From assembly GCF_002109495.1 (NCBI RefSeq), contig NZ_LVJN01000016.1, positions 1 to 64,000 on the forward strand: a DNA stretch of 64,000 nt. The letters are read 5' to 3'. Position numbers and translations under genes: made by a program. Source of the stretch: Magnetofaba australis IT-1. GTDB taxonomy: Bacteria > Pseudomonadota > Magnetococcia > Magnetococcales > Magnetococcaceae. This document shows positions 23,846 through 33,533 of this stretch, one piece after another (the stretch's first letter is position 1; the number at the start of each line of letters is the position of its first letter). The notes under the pieces are model-generated. The model made no database searches. It was not told the DNA's origin and worked only from the letters and a program-made list of their open reading frames with translations.

Positions 23846-25249
23846 TTACCTTCTTCCAGGGTTATTCTTGAGCCATTGTAATCCGTGTTGAATACCTTGT
23901 TTAACAGCCCGACAATCATCCCGGTCTTCACCTTTGCAACTTTCCGGGTCCGAATCCCAAGGACGTCCATCACGTGGAATGAGAGACCCATCGGGTTGCT
24001 TTTCCATCCAACCATCCATTTTCAAGTTCTCTCCTGGAAGCTCAAGAAGGCCACCAGCCCTAAGACAAGTTTGGGGATCATATCCTGCTGCAACACAGGT
24101 TGCTCCATAAGTCACATTACCAGCTCGTTCTCGAGGCGCCCACGGCTCTGCTTTCCGATTTTCATCATGTTTAAAATCCCACTCTCCATGGGGTCTGACT
24201 TTGTTAATCCATGGAATGGTGGCCCATTTTGAGCCATTTTCAACAGTCCATTCAATTTTTTTGTCAACATCTTCCCAACCATATAATGGCGGATTTTCCA
24301 GATTTGGTGATTCAGTCGCCCATTTTGGTTTGACAGGTTGAACCTGTGACCAGCCATCATAATCTTCAACCCCTTGTTGCTCTGGTATCTGATAATGTTG
24401 ACCTGTTGTTTGTAGAGGCTTCTGTTGTCCTGGTTGGTTCATAATGACATTGCGCGTATCCGCCAAAGAGATCGGCTGTGCGCCCATGGCGGTCAGCGTC
24501 TGATTCACCCTCGGCAGGAGTTGTCCGGCGGCGATGGGGGCGCCTTGGGCGTTTTGGTGCAGATTACGCGGGTAGCCCTGTGGATTGCGTGGCTCCCCGG
24601 TGAAGGGATCCAATCCAAACGCCTGCCCAACCTGCTGGCGTTGGGTCAGATTCTGCGCCACGCCATTTTGCACCTGTTGATGGATCGCGCCCACGGTGGG
24701 GCCATGTAGCGTGTTGTTGCGCCACTCCTGACGCGCCGCATCGGTGGCTGCGCCATATCCCGGCGTCTGGCTGCTGGGCGCCTCGTTTAACCCCAACATG
24801 CCCTGACGCCGGGTGGCCACATAGTGATCATCCATCCCCGGTAATGTACGGAACTCCTCCAAATTACGCGGCGTTTGCAGTGTCGGCGCAGACAAAAACG
24901 CCGATGCCTGTCCAAAGGCGCGTTCGCTCAACGCATCAGCGGCGTGTTGCTCCAAATGCGGATCGCTTTGACCCGCCTCAGGGCGCCAGGTGATGCCTGC
25001 CGTGGGATCCTCCTGGTGCAGGTCGTGCGCCGCCAGCATGGTTTGATCCATGCCATAGGGAACCGGCTCGCCAAAAGCGGGCGGCGCGCCATCCAATCCT
25101 TGATTCGCATAAGTGCGTTGTCGCACTTGCTGCATCCAGGCCTGCTCTTTGCGTTGTCTGGCTTGATTGACCGTCTCCCAAGGGTCTTGCGGGGCAAAAG
25201 CGTCGGAAAACGGCGACCAGAGATTGGTCACGCCATAATCGTCATACAT
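23846..25249 (-). CDS. Probable polymorphic toxin, type 44-like C-terminal domain
   Basis: The 467-residue protein has two parts. Residues 1 to about 270 are Gln/Pro/Asn-rich without a signal peptide or known export domain. The last 130 or so residues show in order VRPHGEWDFKHD, AGNVTYGATCVAAGYDPQTC, LRAGGL and GEDRDDCRAVKQGIQHGLQW. This agrees with my memory of the polymorphic toxin type 44 pattern (WDFK, then GN-YGATG-A-G, then LLRAAG, then GDDPxDQxxIKxGI). The C-terminal third is clearly more AT-rich than the N-terminal part, as expected when toxin tips are exchanged. The ATG at 25249 has AAAGGA 8 nt upstream. The toxic activity is unknown. Confidence 0.5.
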   Translation of the reverse strand: MYDDYGVTNLWSPFSDAFAPQDPWETVNQARQRKEQAWMQQVRQRTYANQGLDGAPPAFGEPVPYGMDQTMLAAHDLHQEDPTAGITWRPEAGQSDPHLEQHAADALSERAFGQASAFLSAPTLQTPRNLEEFRTLPGMDDHYVATRRQGMLGLNEAPSSQTPGYGAATDAARQEWRNNTLHGPTVGAIHQQVQNGVAQNLTQRQQVGQAFGLDPFTGEPRNPQGYPRNLHQNAQGAPIAAGQLLPRVNQTLTAMGAQPISLADTRNVIMNQPGQQKPLQTTGQHYQIPEQQGVEDYDGWSQVQPVKPKWATESPNLENPPLYGWEDVDKKIEWTVENGSKWATIPWINKVRPHGEWDFKHDENRKAEPWAPRERAGNVTYGATCVAAGYDPQTCLRAGGLLELPGENLKMDGWMEKQPDGSLIPRDGRPWDSDPESCKGEDRDDCRAVKQGIQHGLQWLKNNPGRR

Positions 25250-25572
25250 GATCTGTCCTTTCATACTGCGAGAGTGGAGATGTTGCGGGGATCACCCGCA
25301 CCGCAGCAGAAATAATATCATAAAAGAATCATATTGTAAATATCCATACGATATGATATTAGGGCAATGCGCGCAACACGCGCCTTGCGCATTACGGAAT
25401 CGTGACGTATTATGACTTTTACATGACATTCCAGTAAACACACTGCCAGGACAGACGCCACGTAACGCATAGCAAATAGCAGAAATATATATATTTATAG
25501 ATATACCAAAGTGCGTCACAATGGAGAGCGCGTTCGTCACACAAGCAGGGTGACAGATCAAGGAGCGGGGCC
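25250..25572. promoter_or_regulatory. AT-rich divergent promoter region
   Basis: This gap separates the toxin gene from the divergent coiled-coil gene. It is the most AT-rich stretch nearby, with ATAATATCATAAAAGAATC and CATACGATATGATATTAGGG, whose ATACGATATGATAT part is close to a dyad, and TATATATATTTATAGATATA around 25485-25505. Promoters for both directions are likely, but I cannot assign specific boxes. Confidence 0.4.
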
Positions 25573-26250
25573 ATGACCATGCAGGAGAGCAATCCACACA
25601 ACACGGAAGCCGCCATTGAAGCCATCGCCACAGGCGAATCGGACTGCGCTCGCCTTATCAAAGGAATATTGGAAGAGGTGAGTGAGCGGGAGACGGCCCT
25701 GCGAGAACAGATGGCGCAAATGGCCGAGCAACAGCGCAATGAGCTCTACCAACTGCGCAAAGCCCACGATGCGCAAGTGGAGCAACTCAATCGGCAAAGG
25801 CTGGAAGAGTTGAGCGCCGTCAGCGCTGCCCATCGGCAGGAGATCTCTACACTGAGAGCCGAAACCACAGCACAATTGAAAGCGCAAAAGCAGGAAGCTG
25901 ACACGGAACTGGCGCGTATTCGGGAACAGGCGCAGGCATGCATACACTCCGCCATGAACGAAGCGCAAACCGGTACGCGCGCCCAGGTGCAGACCGCCGA
26001 AGCCCAGGCGCGCACCGCCGAGTCATTGGCCAAGACCGCCTCCGCCCAGGCGCGCACCGCGCAGGCGCAGACTCAGGCCAAATTGCAAATTGCCGAAGCC
26101 GAAGCAAAACTGATGGAGTTGGCGCAGAAGCAGGACGATGCGCATGATGTGGTGCAGTGGGCCAAAACCAGCGCCGCCCAGGCCGCCCAGGCTCAAGCAG
26201 AGTCCGCCAAAATGTTCCTGATGGCGGTGAACGCGCCCACGCGCGCGTAA
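25573..26250 (+). CDS. Long coiled-coil protein of unknown function
   Basis: The 225-residue protein is almost entirely helical. Residues 40-130 have a heptad-like pattern rich in Glu, Gln, Ala and Leu, and residues 130-180 hold degenerate repeats of the type AQARTAESLAKTASAQARTA and QAQTQAKLQIAEAEAKLMEL. There is no signal peptide or membrane segment. AAGGAGCGGGG precedes the ATG. It is divergent from the toxin gene and ends in its own terminator. Neighbourhood suggests a link with the toxin islet, perhaps as a structural or delivery partner, but this is only positional. Confidence 0.6.
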   Translation: MTMQESNPHNTEAAIEAIATGESDCARLIKGILEEVSERETALREQMAQMAEQQRNELYQLRKAHDAQVEQLNRQRLEELSAVSAAHRQEISTLRAETTAQLKAQKQEADTELARIREQAQACIHSAMNEAQTGTRAQVQTAEAQARTAESLAKTASAQARTAQAQTQAKLQIAEAEAKLMELAQKQDDAHDVVQWAKTSAAQAAQAQAESAKMFLMAVNAPTRA

Positions 26251-26258
26251 ATCCAGAT

Positions 26259-26294
26259 AAAAAAAGAGACTGGGTTCGCCCCAGTCTCTTTTTT
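26259..26294 (+). terminator. Intrinsic terminator after the coiled-coil gene
   Basis: AAAAAAGAGACTGGG and CCCAGTCTCTTTTTT form a long stem around a 5-nt loop (TTCGC), ending in T residues on the plus strand. The A-tract on the other side could make it bidirectional. Confidence 0.9.
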
Positions 26295-26361
26295 AAATCT
26301 CGAGACCTTACCGCACACATTAGCGCTCTTTACCTGGCCGTGAATCTACTGCATTCGCTCC

Positions 26362-26406
26362 TGTCGGCTACGCCGACATATCGCTCACCGCCGTTTCCCG
26401 TTTTCC
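26362..26406 (-). repeat. Family R3 segment 2 (inverted)
   Basis: The hairpin TGTCGGC-TAC-GCCGACA (26362-26378) is followed after 12 nt by CCGTTTCCCGTTTTCC (26391-26406), the complement of the R3 box GGAAAACGGGAAACGG. It shares the spacing of the first segment but has a different stem. Confidence 0.65.
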
Positions 26407-26491
26407 TTTCGCGTGACTTTACATTTCGCGCTTCTCTTGCCATTTGGGAATGGCGCCCGCTTTGTTCAGCGGGAAACGGCTGAAAGATTAA

Positions 26492-26593
26492 AGATATTGG
26501 GGCTCTGCCCCAAACCCCGGCAGGGCGCCGCCCTGCACCCGCCAGGAGGCCAGCCTCCTGGACCTCGACAAATTTCCTACGGAAATTTGTCAC
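26492..26593 (-). repeat. Family R2 hairpin mosaic, segment 3
   Basis: Reverse orientation: ATATTGGGGC-TCT-GCCCCA, CAGGGC-GCC-GCCCTG, CCAGGAGGC-CA-GCCTCCTGG and ACAAATTTCC-TAC-GGAAATTTGT. The last stem is AT-rich, unlike the others, and returns in M12 as ACAAATTTCC-AAC-GGAAATTTGT, so modules are exchanged between families. Confidence 0.85.
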
Positions 26594-26632
26594 CCAGATA
26601 GCGCTAGACCGTAGGCTTTCCCGCAAACACTT

Positions 26633-27742
26633 TTACAGTTTGCCCAGCGCCTCTTTGATGGCGTTCAGCACCGTATCCTGATCCGCTTGCTGCATGAACG
26701 GATGCATCGGCAACGACATCACCTCATTGGCCGCCAACTCCGCATTGGCGAAGGTCTCCGGCTCCAATCCCGCCTTCTGACGCATCTCCAAGAAGATCGG
26801 CTGACGATTCAGCGGCAACGGATAGTGCACCGCAATGGGCACGCCCGTTTCCCGAATCAACTCCACAACTTTATCCCGCTGCGGCACGCGCACCGTGAAC
26901 TGCGCAAATGCGCTCAGATTGCCCTCACGAATCACCGGACCACGGGCGCCATCGGGCATGTTATCCATGTAGTACTGCGCCACTTTCTGCCGCGCGGCGA
27001 TCTCATCATCAAAGTACTTCAGCTTCACCAACAGAATTGCCGCCTGGATGGTGTCCAGACGTCCGTTGATGCCGATCTTGCCGTGACGATAGTGCGCTGT
27101 CTGACCATGCTCCTTGATCATGCGCATGGTTTTGGCCAGCTCTTCGTCATTGGTGAAGGCCATGCCGCCGTCGCCCATACCGCCCAGCGGCTTGGCGGGA
27201 AAGAACGAAGTGCCCGCCACATGCCCCAAAGAGCCGGAGCGCCGCCCCTTATACTCCGCGCCCATGGATTGTGCGGCGTCTTCGATCACTTTCAGGCCAT
27301 GTTTATCGGCGATGGCTTGGACCGCATCCATATCGGCGCATTGGCCATACAGACCCACTGCAATGATCGCTTTGGTGCGCGGCGTGATGGCCGCTTCAAT
27401 CTGATTGGGGTCGATATTGAGGGTATCGGGCTCGATATCCACAAACACCGGCGTGGCGCCGGTAAGGGCGACCACCTCGGCAGTGGCGATAAAGGTGAAC
27501 GGGGTGGTGATCACCTCATCGCCCGGGCCGATGCCCCACGCCATGAGCGGGGCCAACAGGGCGTCGGTGCCGGAGGAGAGGCCCACGGCGTATTTCACGC
27601 CCACATAGTCGGCCATCTGCTGTTCCAGCTCCGATACTTGCGGACCGTTGATGAAGCGAATGGAGGCGACCGCTTCGGCGATGGCGGCGTCGATTTCGGA
27701 TTTATAGGCTTCGTACTGCGCTTTCAGATCGATGAATTGCAT
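26633..27742 (-). CDS. DegT/DnrJ/EryC1/StrS-family sugar aminotransferase
   Basis: These PLP enzymes transaminate keto-sugar nucleotides for surface polysaccharide or modified sugar synthesis. The 369-residue product starts MQFIDLKAQYEAYKSEIDAA and shows SSGTDALLAPLMAWGIGPGD, VGLYGQCADMDAVQAIADKH and the PLP-lysine block GTSFFPAKPLGGMGDGGMAF. The WbpE or PglE type is the closest match that I recognise. The start is placed where family similarity begins, after GGGAGCCCACC. The stop codon runs into AAGTGTTTGCG, the edge of the M-family box. Confidence 0.88.
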   Translation of the reverse strand: MQFIDLKAQYEAYKSEIDAAIAEAVASIRFINGPQVSELEQQMADYVGVKYAVGLSSGTDALLAPLMAWGIGPGDEVITTPFTFIATAEVVALTGATPVFVDIEPDTLNIDPNQIEAAITPRTKAIIAVGLYGQCADMDAVQAIADKHGLKVIEDAAQSMGAEYKGRRSGSLGHVAGTSFFPAKPLGGMGDGGMAFTNDEELAKTMRMIKEHGQTAHYRHGKIGINGRLDTIQAAILLVKLKYFDDEIAARQKVAQYYMDNMPDGARGPVIREGNLSAFAQFTVRVPQRDKVVELIRETGVPIAVHYPLPLNRQPIFLEMRQKAGLEPETFANAELAANEVMSLPMHPFMQQADQDTVLNAIKEALGKL

Positions 27743-27878
27743 GGTGGGCTCCCGGGAAAGAGCGCTGGCGTTTCTTATGCCGCCATAAGCGCAAATTAAC
27801 ATAAGGCATTAAAAAATTATCGAAAAAAGGTACAAAACGCCAGTCGAGTAAGGGTGATATCGAGGGCGCATAAGCAAA

Positions 27879-28027
27879 CTAACGAGGGTCCAGGGAAATC
27901 ATTTCCCTGGCGGGTCCAGGGCAGAGCCCTGGTCGGGGTTTGGGGCGAAGCCCCAATATCTCTAATTTTCTTATATTTGTAATCTTCCATTTAGATGGGG
28001 TTTGGGCGAAGCCCCAACATCTTTCAT
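27879..28027 (+). repeat. Family R2 hairpin mosaic, segment 4 with a partial duplicate
   Basis: Modules: ACTAACGAGGGT, CCAGGGAAA-TCA-TTTCCCTGG, CCAGGGC-AGA-GCCCTGG, TTGGGGC-GAA-GCCCCAA and ATATCTCT. After about 30 nt the last unit recurs as GGGGTTTGGGC-GAA-GCCC with ACATCTTTCAT (27996-28027). The remainder of the gap between dapF and the aminotransferase is empty. Confidence 0.85.
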
Positions 28028-28066
28028 GTTCCAGACGATGTTCTACGCAACCTTCCAAGCGATGCT

Positions 28067-28903
28067 CTACAGGTCATCAATATCCATCTCCCCACGGAAC
28101 GACTCCTCCGCCGGGCCGGTCATGATGACGTGACCGTCGGATTCACGCCAGGCGATGTGCAGATCGCCGCCATCCAATGTGACGTTCACCGAACGCTCCA
28201 CATAGCCCAACCGCATCGCCGCCACGGCGGCGGCGCACGCGCCGGTGCCGCAGGCGGGGGTCAGACCGGCGCCGCGCTCCCACACGCGCATGCGGATATG
28301 ATCGCGATTGAACACCTGCACCGCTTCCACATTGGTGCGGTTGGGGAACAATTCGTGGTGTTCGATGCTGGGCCCCACCGTCAGAATGGGGAAGGTGTCG
28401 GCGTCGGGGGTGAACAGCACCGCATGGGGGTTGCCCATGGAGACGGCGCTGATGACATGCTGGCCGTTGGTGGTGCTAATGACGTGATCCAACACCTCCT
28501 CATCGGAGGTGGTGGGGATGGCGCGGCCAGCGAAGATGGGTGGGCCCATATCCACGGCGATCATGCCATTATCGAGAAAGCGCGGCGCAATAACGCCCGC
28601 CAGGGTGTCGATACGCAATTCCATATCCGAAACGCCGCGGTGTTCGCGTAGATACTTGGCCACGCATCGCATGGCGTTGCCGCACATCTCCGCGCGCGAA
28701 CCGTCCGGATTGAAGATCACCATGGTGGCGTGGCAACCGTCCGGACCGGGCAGCAGTTGCACCAGTTGATCACACCCCACGCCAAAGCGCCGGTCCGCCC
28801 ACTGAACCGCTTCGCGCTCGGAGATTTCGCGCGGCGCGTCCAAGTGGTCCAGGACAACGAAGTCGTTGCCCAAACCGTGCATTTTGACAAAAGGCTGTCT
28901 CAC
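28067..28903 (-). CDS. dapF: Diaminopimelate epimerase
   Basis: DapF converts LL- to meso-diaminopimelate for lysine and peptidoglycan. Both catalytic cysteines are in their motifs: EMCGNAMRCVAKYL and TPACGTGACAAAVAAMRLG. The N-terminal FVKMHGLGNDFVVLD is the family start. At 278 residues it matches the E. coli enzyme (274). The start codon is GTG, 5 nt after the lysA stop, so the two genes are one unit. Confidence 0.96.
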   Translation of the reverse strand: MRQPFVKMHGLGNDFVVLDHLDAPREISEREAVQWADRRFGVGCDQLVQLLPGPDGCHATMVIFNPDGSRAEMCGNAMRCVAKYLREHRGVSDMELRIDTLAGVIAPRFLDNGMIAVDMGPPIFAGRAIPTTSDEEVLDHVISTTNGQHVISAVSMGNPHAVLFTPDADTFPILTVGPSIEHHELFPNRTNVEAVQVFNRDHIRMRVWERGAGLTPACGTGACAAAVAAMRLGYVERSVNVTLDGGDLHIAWRESDGHVIMTGPAEESFRGEMDIDDL

Positions 28904-28908
28904 GTCTT

Positions 28909-30174
28909 CTACTCGTTGAATTGCGGATCCATCACATCGTTGTTGAGCAACTGATCCAACGTTTCACGCTGGCGCGCCACGGCGTATTGATCACCGCGCA
29001 CCAGCACTTCGGCCACCTTGGGACGGCTATTGTAATTACCACTCATGACAAAGCCATAGGCGCCCGCCGACCGCACCGCCAGCAACTCGCCTTCACGGAA
29101 TTTGGGCACGTAGCGATCCTGAGCGAAATAGTCGCCGGTTTCACAGATCGGTCCCACCACATCGGCGTTGACCTCATCGCGGTCAAAATGGCGCGTTACC
29201 GGCAACACGCCATGATACGCCTTGTACAGAGTCGGGCGCATCAGATCATTCATGCCGGCATCGGTGATGATGAAGTCGCGATCCGGCGTCTCTTTCACAT
29301 ACTCCACCCGCGCCACCAGAATGCCGGCGTTGCCCACAATGGCGCGACCCGGCTCCAACAGCACCGTCACCGCTTGATCGCCCAACTCCGTGAGCAGCGC
29401 CTGCGCCAACTCCTGGGGGGAGGGGGGATTATCATTCTCTTCGTAAGGGATGCCCAAACCGCCGCCTAGATCCAGATCGGTGATCTCGATGCCCAGCGCG
29501 GCGATCTCCTCCAGCAGCCCTTTGACCCGCTTGAGGGCGTCCACAAACGGCGTCACCTGGGTCAGTTGTGAACCGATATGACAATCCAGCCCGCGCACGC
29601 GGATATTGGGCATCTGCGCCGCTTCGCGGTAGAGCTCCAACGCCTGCTCGTGGGGAATGCCGAACTTGTTGCGCTTCAAACCGGTGGAGATATACGGATG
29701 GGTCTTGGCGTCCACATCGGGATTGACCCGCAGCGCAATGGGGGCGACTTTTCCCATCTCGCCAGCGATTTCGTTGATGCGTCGCAGCTCCGGGGCGCTC
29801 TCCACATTGAACATGCGCACACCGAACTCCAATGCGGCGCGAATCTCCGCTTCGGTCTTGCCCACGCCGGAGAAGACCACTTTCTCCGGGTCGCACCCCA
29901 CCCGCTTGACCCGTTCCAACTCGCCGCCGGAGACGATATCAAAACCCGAACCGGCATGCCGCAGCAGGTTGAGAATCGCCAGATTGCTGTTGGCTTTGAC
30001 CGAGTAGCAGATCAGGTGCGGCGCCAGGGCGAACGCCTCCTGAAACACCCGCAAATGGCGCAAAATGGTGCGTTCCGAGTAACAATAGAACGGCGTGCCC
30101 ACCGCCTCGGCGATGGCCGTCAAATCGCTCTCTTCGCACATTAGCGAATCATCTTTGTAGGCGAAAAAGTCCAT
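28909..30174 (-). CDS. lysA: Diaminopimelate decarboxylase
   Basis: LysA makes lysine from meso-diaminopimelate with PLP. The PLP-lysine motif is CYSVKANSNLAILNLL, followed by SGFDIVSGGELERVKRVG, HIGSQLT, the glycine-rich phosphate loop DLDLGGGLGIPY and near the C-terminus PICETGDYFAQDR with the catalytic Cys of the other subunit. The length of 421 residues equals E. coli LysA (420). It sits between lptM and dapF in a tight operon. Confidence 0.97.
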   Translation of the reverse strand: MDFFAYKDDSLMCEESDLTAIAEAVGTPFYCYSERTILRHLRVFQEAFALAPHLICYSVKANSNLAILNLLRHAGSGFDIVSGGELERVKRVGCDPEKVVFSGVGKTEAEIRAALEFGVRMFNVESAPELRRINEIAGEMGKVAPIALRVNPDVDAKTHPYISTGLKRNKFGIPHEQALELYREAAQMPNIRVRGLDCHIGSQLTQVTPFVDALKRVKGLLEEIAALGIEITDLDLGGGLGIPYEENDNPPSPQELAQALLTELGDQAVTVLLEPGRAIVGNAGILVARVEYVKETPDRDFIITDAGMNDLMRPTLYKAYHGVLPVTRHFDRDEVNADVVGPICETGDYFAQDRYVPKFREGELLAVRSAGAYGFVMSGNYNSRPKVAEVLVRGDQYAVARQRETLDQLLNNDVMDPQFNE

Positions 30175-30176
30175 GT

Positions 30177-30341
30177 TCAGTTGGCCTTTTTATTGAGCTT
30201 CTCATCGTTTTGCGCCGCATCCGGCGTCTGCGTGGCGCTGGTTTGCGGTTTCTCTCCGGGCAGATAGAGATCGCCCTTATACCCACACGCCGCCGTTCCC
30301 AGCAACGTCATGGCCAGCAACACAGCCAGTCGATGTTTCAT
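30177..30341 (-). CDS. lptM: Small lipoprotein LptM (YifL-like)
   Basis: This 54-residue gene ends 2 nt before lysA. It encodes MKHRLAVLLAMTLLGTAACG, a lipoprotein signal with Cys19 as the modified residue, followed by YKGDLYLPGEKPQT. The CGxKGxLYLP block is the conserved core of LptM/YifL lipoproteins, which assist oxidative maturation of the LptD lipopolysaccharide translocon. The position immediately upstream of lysA is the classical one for this family. Confidence 0.9.
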   Translation of the reverse strand: MKHRLAVLLAMTLLGTAACGYKGDLYLPGEKPQTSATQTPDAAQNDEKLNKKAN

Positions 30342-30379
30342 CGGTCAATCCTTATGCAAATTCAAATGCGGGAAGGAAA

Positions 30380-30526
30380 AAGAGACTGGGGCTTCGCCCC
30401 AGACCCCGACCAGGGTTTCACCCTGGACCCACGAGGGCTCTGCCCTCGACCCGGCCGGGCTCTGCCCGGCGCCCGCCAGGCCAAATTGAGACAAATCCCG
30501 ATTTCCCTGGACCCTCGTTAGTTTTG
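30380..30526 (-). repeat. Family R2 hairpin mosaic, segment 5
   Basis: Reverse orientation: CTGGGGC-TTC-GCCCCAG, CCAGGGT-TTC-ACCCTGG, GAGGGC-TCT-GCCCTC and CCGGGC-TCT-GCCCGG. A run with the CCAGG and TTTCCCTGG arms follows, interrupted by CCAAATTGAGACAAATCCCG, then ACCCTCGTTAGT. The second stem has T-A in place of C-G on both sides, a compensated change. Confidence 0.85.
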
Positions 30527-30588
30527 CTTGGTCGCTATTATCGCACTTGGGTGCGAAATTTATGCGACTGAGAAAGTTTTATGGATTA

Positions 30589-31995
30589 TCAACCATATGC
30601 GGCGAGTTGATCCTTGGCTTTGGCAATCGCCGCACGCACCGTATCAAACGCCGCGCCGCCCACCGCAACGCGCGCGTTTACCGACGCTTCCACCGTCAGC
30701 ACCCCCGCCACGTCAGCTTCAATGCGACTATCCACCTGCTGCATCTGCTCCAGCGTCAACTGGTCCAGATCCACCCCCTGAACCTCCGCCATGCGCACAA
30801 TACGCCCCACAATAGCGTGGGCTTCGCGGAAGGGGATGTTGCGCCGCACCAGATAGTCCGCCAGATCGGTGGCGGTGGCGTAACCCGCCCCGGCGGCTTC
30901 GCGCATACGCTTCTGCTGCGGCTCGATGCCCGGAACCATATCGGCGAACACGCGCAGACAGGAGCGCAGGGTATCCACCGCATCAAACACCGGCTCCTTG
31001 TCCTCCTGCATGTCGCGATTATACGCCAACGGCAGCCCCTTCATCAGCGTCATTAGCGTGAACAGCGCGCCATACACCCGCCCGGTCTTGCCGCGCACCA
31101 ACTCCGGCACATCGGGGTTCTTCTTCTGCGGCATGATGCTGGAGCCGGTGCAGAAGGCGTCGGGCAGTTTGATAAAGGCGTAAGCCGGGCTGCTCCACAG
31201 AATCAGCTCTTCAGAGAAGCGCGACAGATGGGTCATGGTCAGCGCCGCCGCCGCCAGAATCTCCACCGCGAAATCGCGATCGCTCACCGCATCCAGGGAG
31301 TTTTCGCACACCCCTTCAAAACCCAGCTCCCCCGCCACCCAATGGCGATCCACCGGGAAGGTGGTGCCCGCCAGCGCCGCGCTGCCCAGGGGCAGACGGT
31401 TCAAGCGGCTGCGCAGATCGGTAAAGCGCTGACGATCGCGATTGAGCATCTCAAAGTAGGCCATCAGATGGTGGCCGAAGGTAACCGGCTGCGCGCTCTG
31501 CATGTGGGTGAAGCCGGGCATGATGGTCTCCACATGCGCTTCGGCCAGAGCCAGCAGATTCTTCTTGAGCACGCGGATCTGTTCGCGGATGGCGTCCACC
31601 TCTTCGCGCAGATAGAGGCGAATATCGGTGGCCACCTGATCATTACGCGAACGGGCGGTATGCAGTTTGCCCGCCACCGGACCGATCAGCTCCTTGAGCC
31701 GATTCTCCACATGCATGTGGATATCTTCCAGACGGGTTTGGAACGGCAGTTCGCCGCGATCCAGCTCGCCTTTGACCTGATCCAGACCGGCAATGATCTG
31801 CTCGGCCTCGGCCTGGGGGATGATGTTCTGACGGCCCAGCATGCGGCAGTGGACTTTGGAGGCGGCGATATCGTGCACATAGAGGCGCGAATCGTACTGA
31901 ATGGAGGCGCTGAAGGACTCCACAAAGCTATCGATGGGCTGGGTGAAGCGGCCGCCCCAGAGTTTATTATCCGCCTGATCGTGAGATTGCGTCAT
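30589..31995 (-). CDS. argH: Argininosuccinate lyase
   Basis: ArgH performs the last step of arginine synthesis, releasing fumarate. Motifs of the fumarase/aspartase superfamily are present: [38 protein letters not shown] and the signature [20 protein letters not shown]. At 468 residues it is near the E. coli enzyme (457). The start at [17 protein letters not shown] is chosen from family similarity; the frame is open upstream into the R2 repeat. An R2 segment lies on each side of the gene. Confidence 0.96.
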   Translation of the reverse strand: MTQSHDQADNKLWGGRFTQPIDSFVESFSASIQYDSRLYVHDIAASKVHCRMLGRQNIIPQAEAEQIIAGLDQVKGELDRGELPFQTRLEDIHMHVENRLKELIGPVAGKLHTARSRNDQVATDIRLYLREEVDAIREQIRVLKKNLLALAEAHVETIMPGFTHMQSAQPVTFGHHLMAYFEMLNRDRQRFTDLRSRLNRLPLGSAALAGTTFPVDRHWVAGELGFEGVCENSLDAVSDRDFAVEILAAAALTMTHLSRFSEELILWSSPAYAFIKLPDAFCTGSSIMPQKKNPDVPELVRGKTGRVYGALFTLMTLMKGLPLAYNRDMQEDKEPVFDAVDTLRSCLRVFADMVPGIEPQQKRMREAAGAGYATATDLADYLVRRNIPFREAHAIVGRIVRMAEVQGVDLDQLTLEQMQQVDSRIEADVAGVLTVEASVNARVAVGGAAFDTVRAAIAKAKDQLAAYG

Positions 31996-32062
31996 GTTTG
32001 TCCACTCAATCCAAAGAAGTGTCGATTTATTGCACAATCGACGAATAAGCAACCAAGCCAAA

Positions 32063-32145
32063 CTAACCGAGGTCCAGGAGGGCGTCCCTCCTGGCGGGTC
32101 GAGGGCAGCGCCCTGGTGGGGTTTGGGGCGAAGCCCCAATATCTT
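32063..32145 (+). repeat. Family R2 hairpin mosaic, segment 6
   Basis: Modules: ACTAACCGAGGT, CCAGGAGGG-CGT-CCCTCCTGG, GAGGGC-AGC-GCCCTG with one unpaired end, TTGGGGC-GAA-GCCCCAA and ATATCTTTTATC. The first stem uses GGAGGG/CCCTCC where other copies have GGGAAA/TTTCCC. Confidence 0.85.
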
Positions 32146-32196
32146 TTATCTCCCAAAACGAAACCGGAGATACCCCAACATTTTCCCCAACAGAAT

Positions 32197-32229
32197 CAAA
32201 AAAACCCGGAGGCGCAAACCCCCGGGTTC
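32197..32229 (-). terminator. Intrinsic terminator of argG
   Basis: On the minus strand AACCCGG (from 32228) pairs with CCGGGTT (to 32203) and is followed by a T-run. It lies 26 nt beyond the argG stop, so argH, which follows on the same strand, probably has its own promoter in the R2-containing gap or depends on readthrough. Confidence 0.75.
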
Positions 32230-32254
32230 GTTTGTCGCCTATGGCAAATCTTTA

Positions 32255-33478
<1,224 letters not shown>

Positions 33479-33533
33479 GGTTCAATGCTCCTGCATAGAG
33501 TTCCAGGCCCGCCAAGGCGCTGGAACGTCGGGC

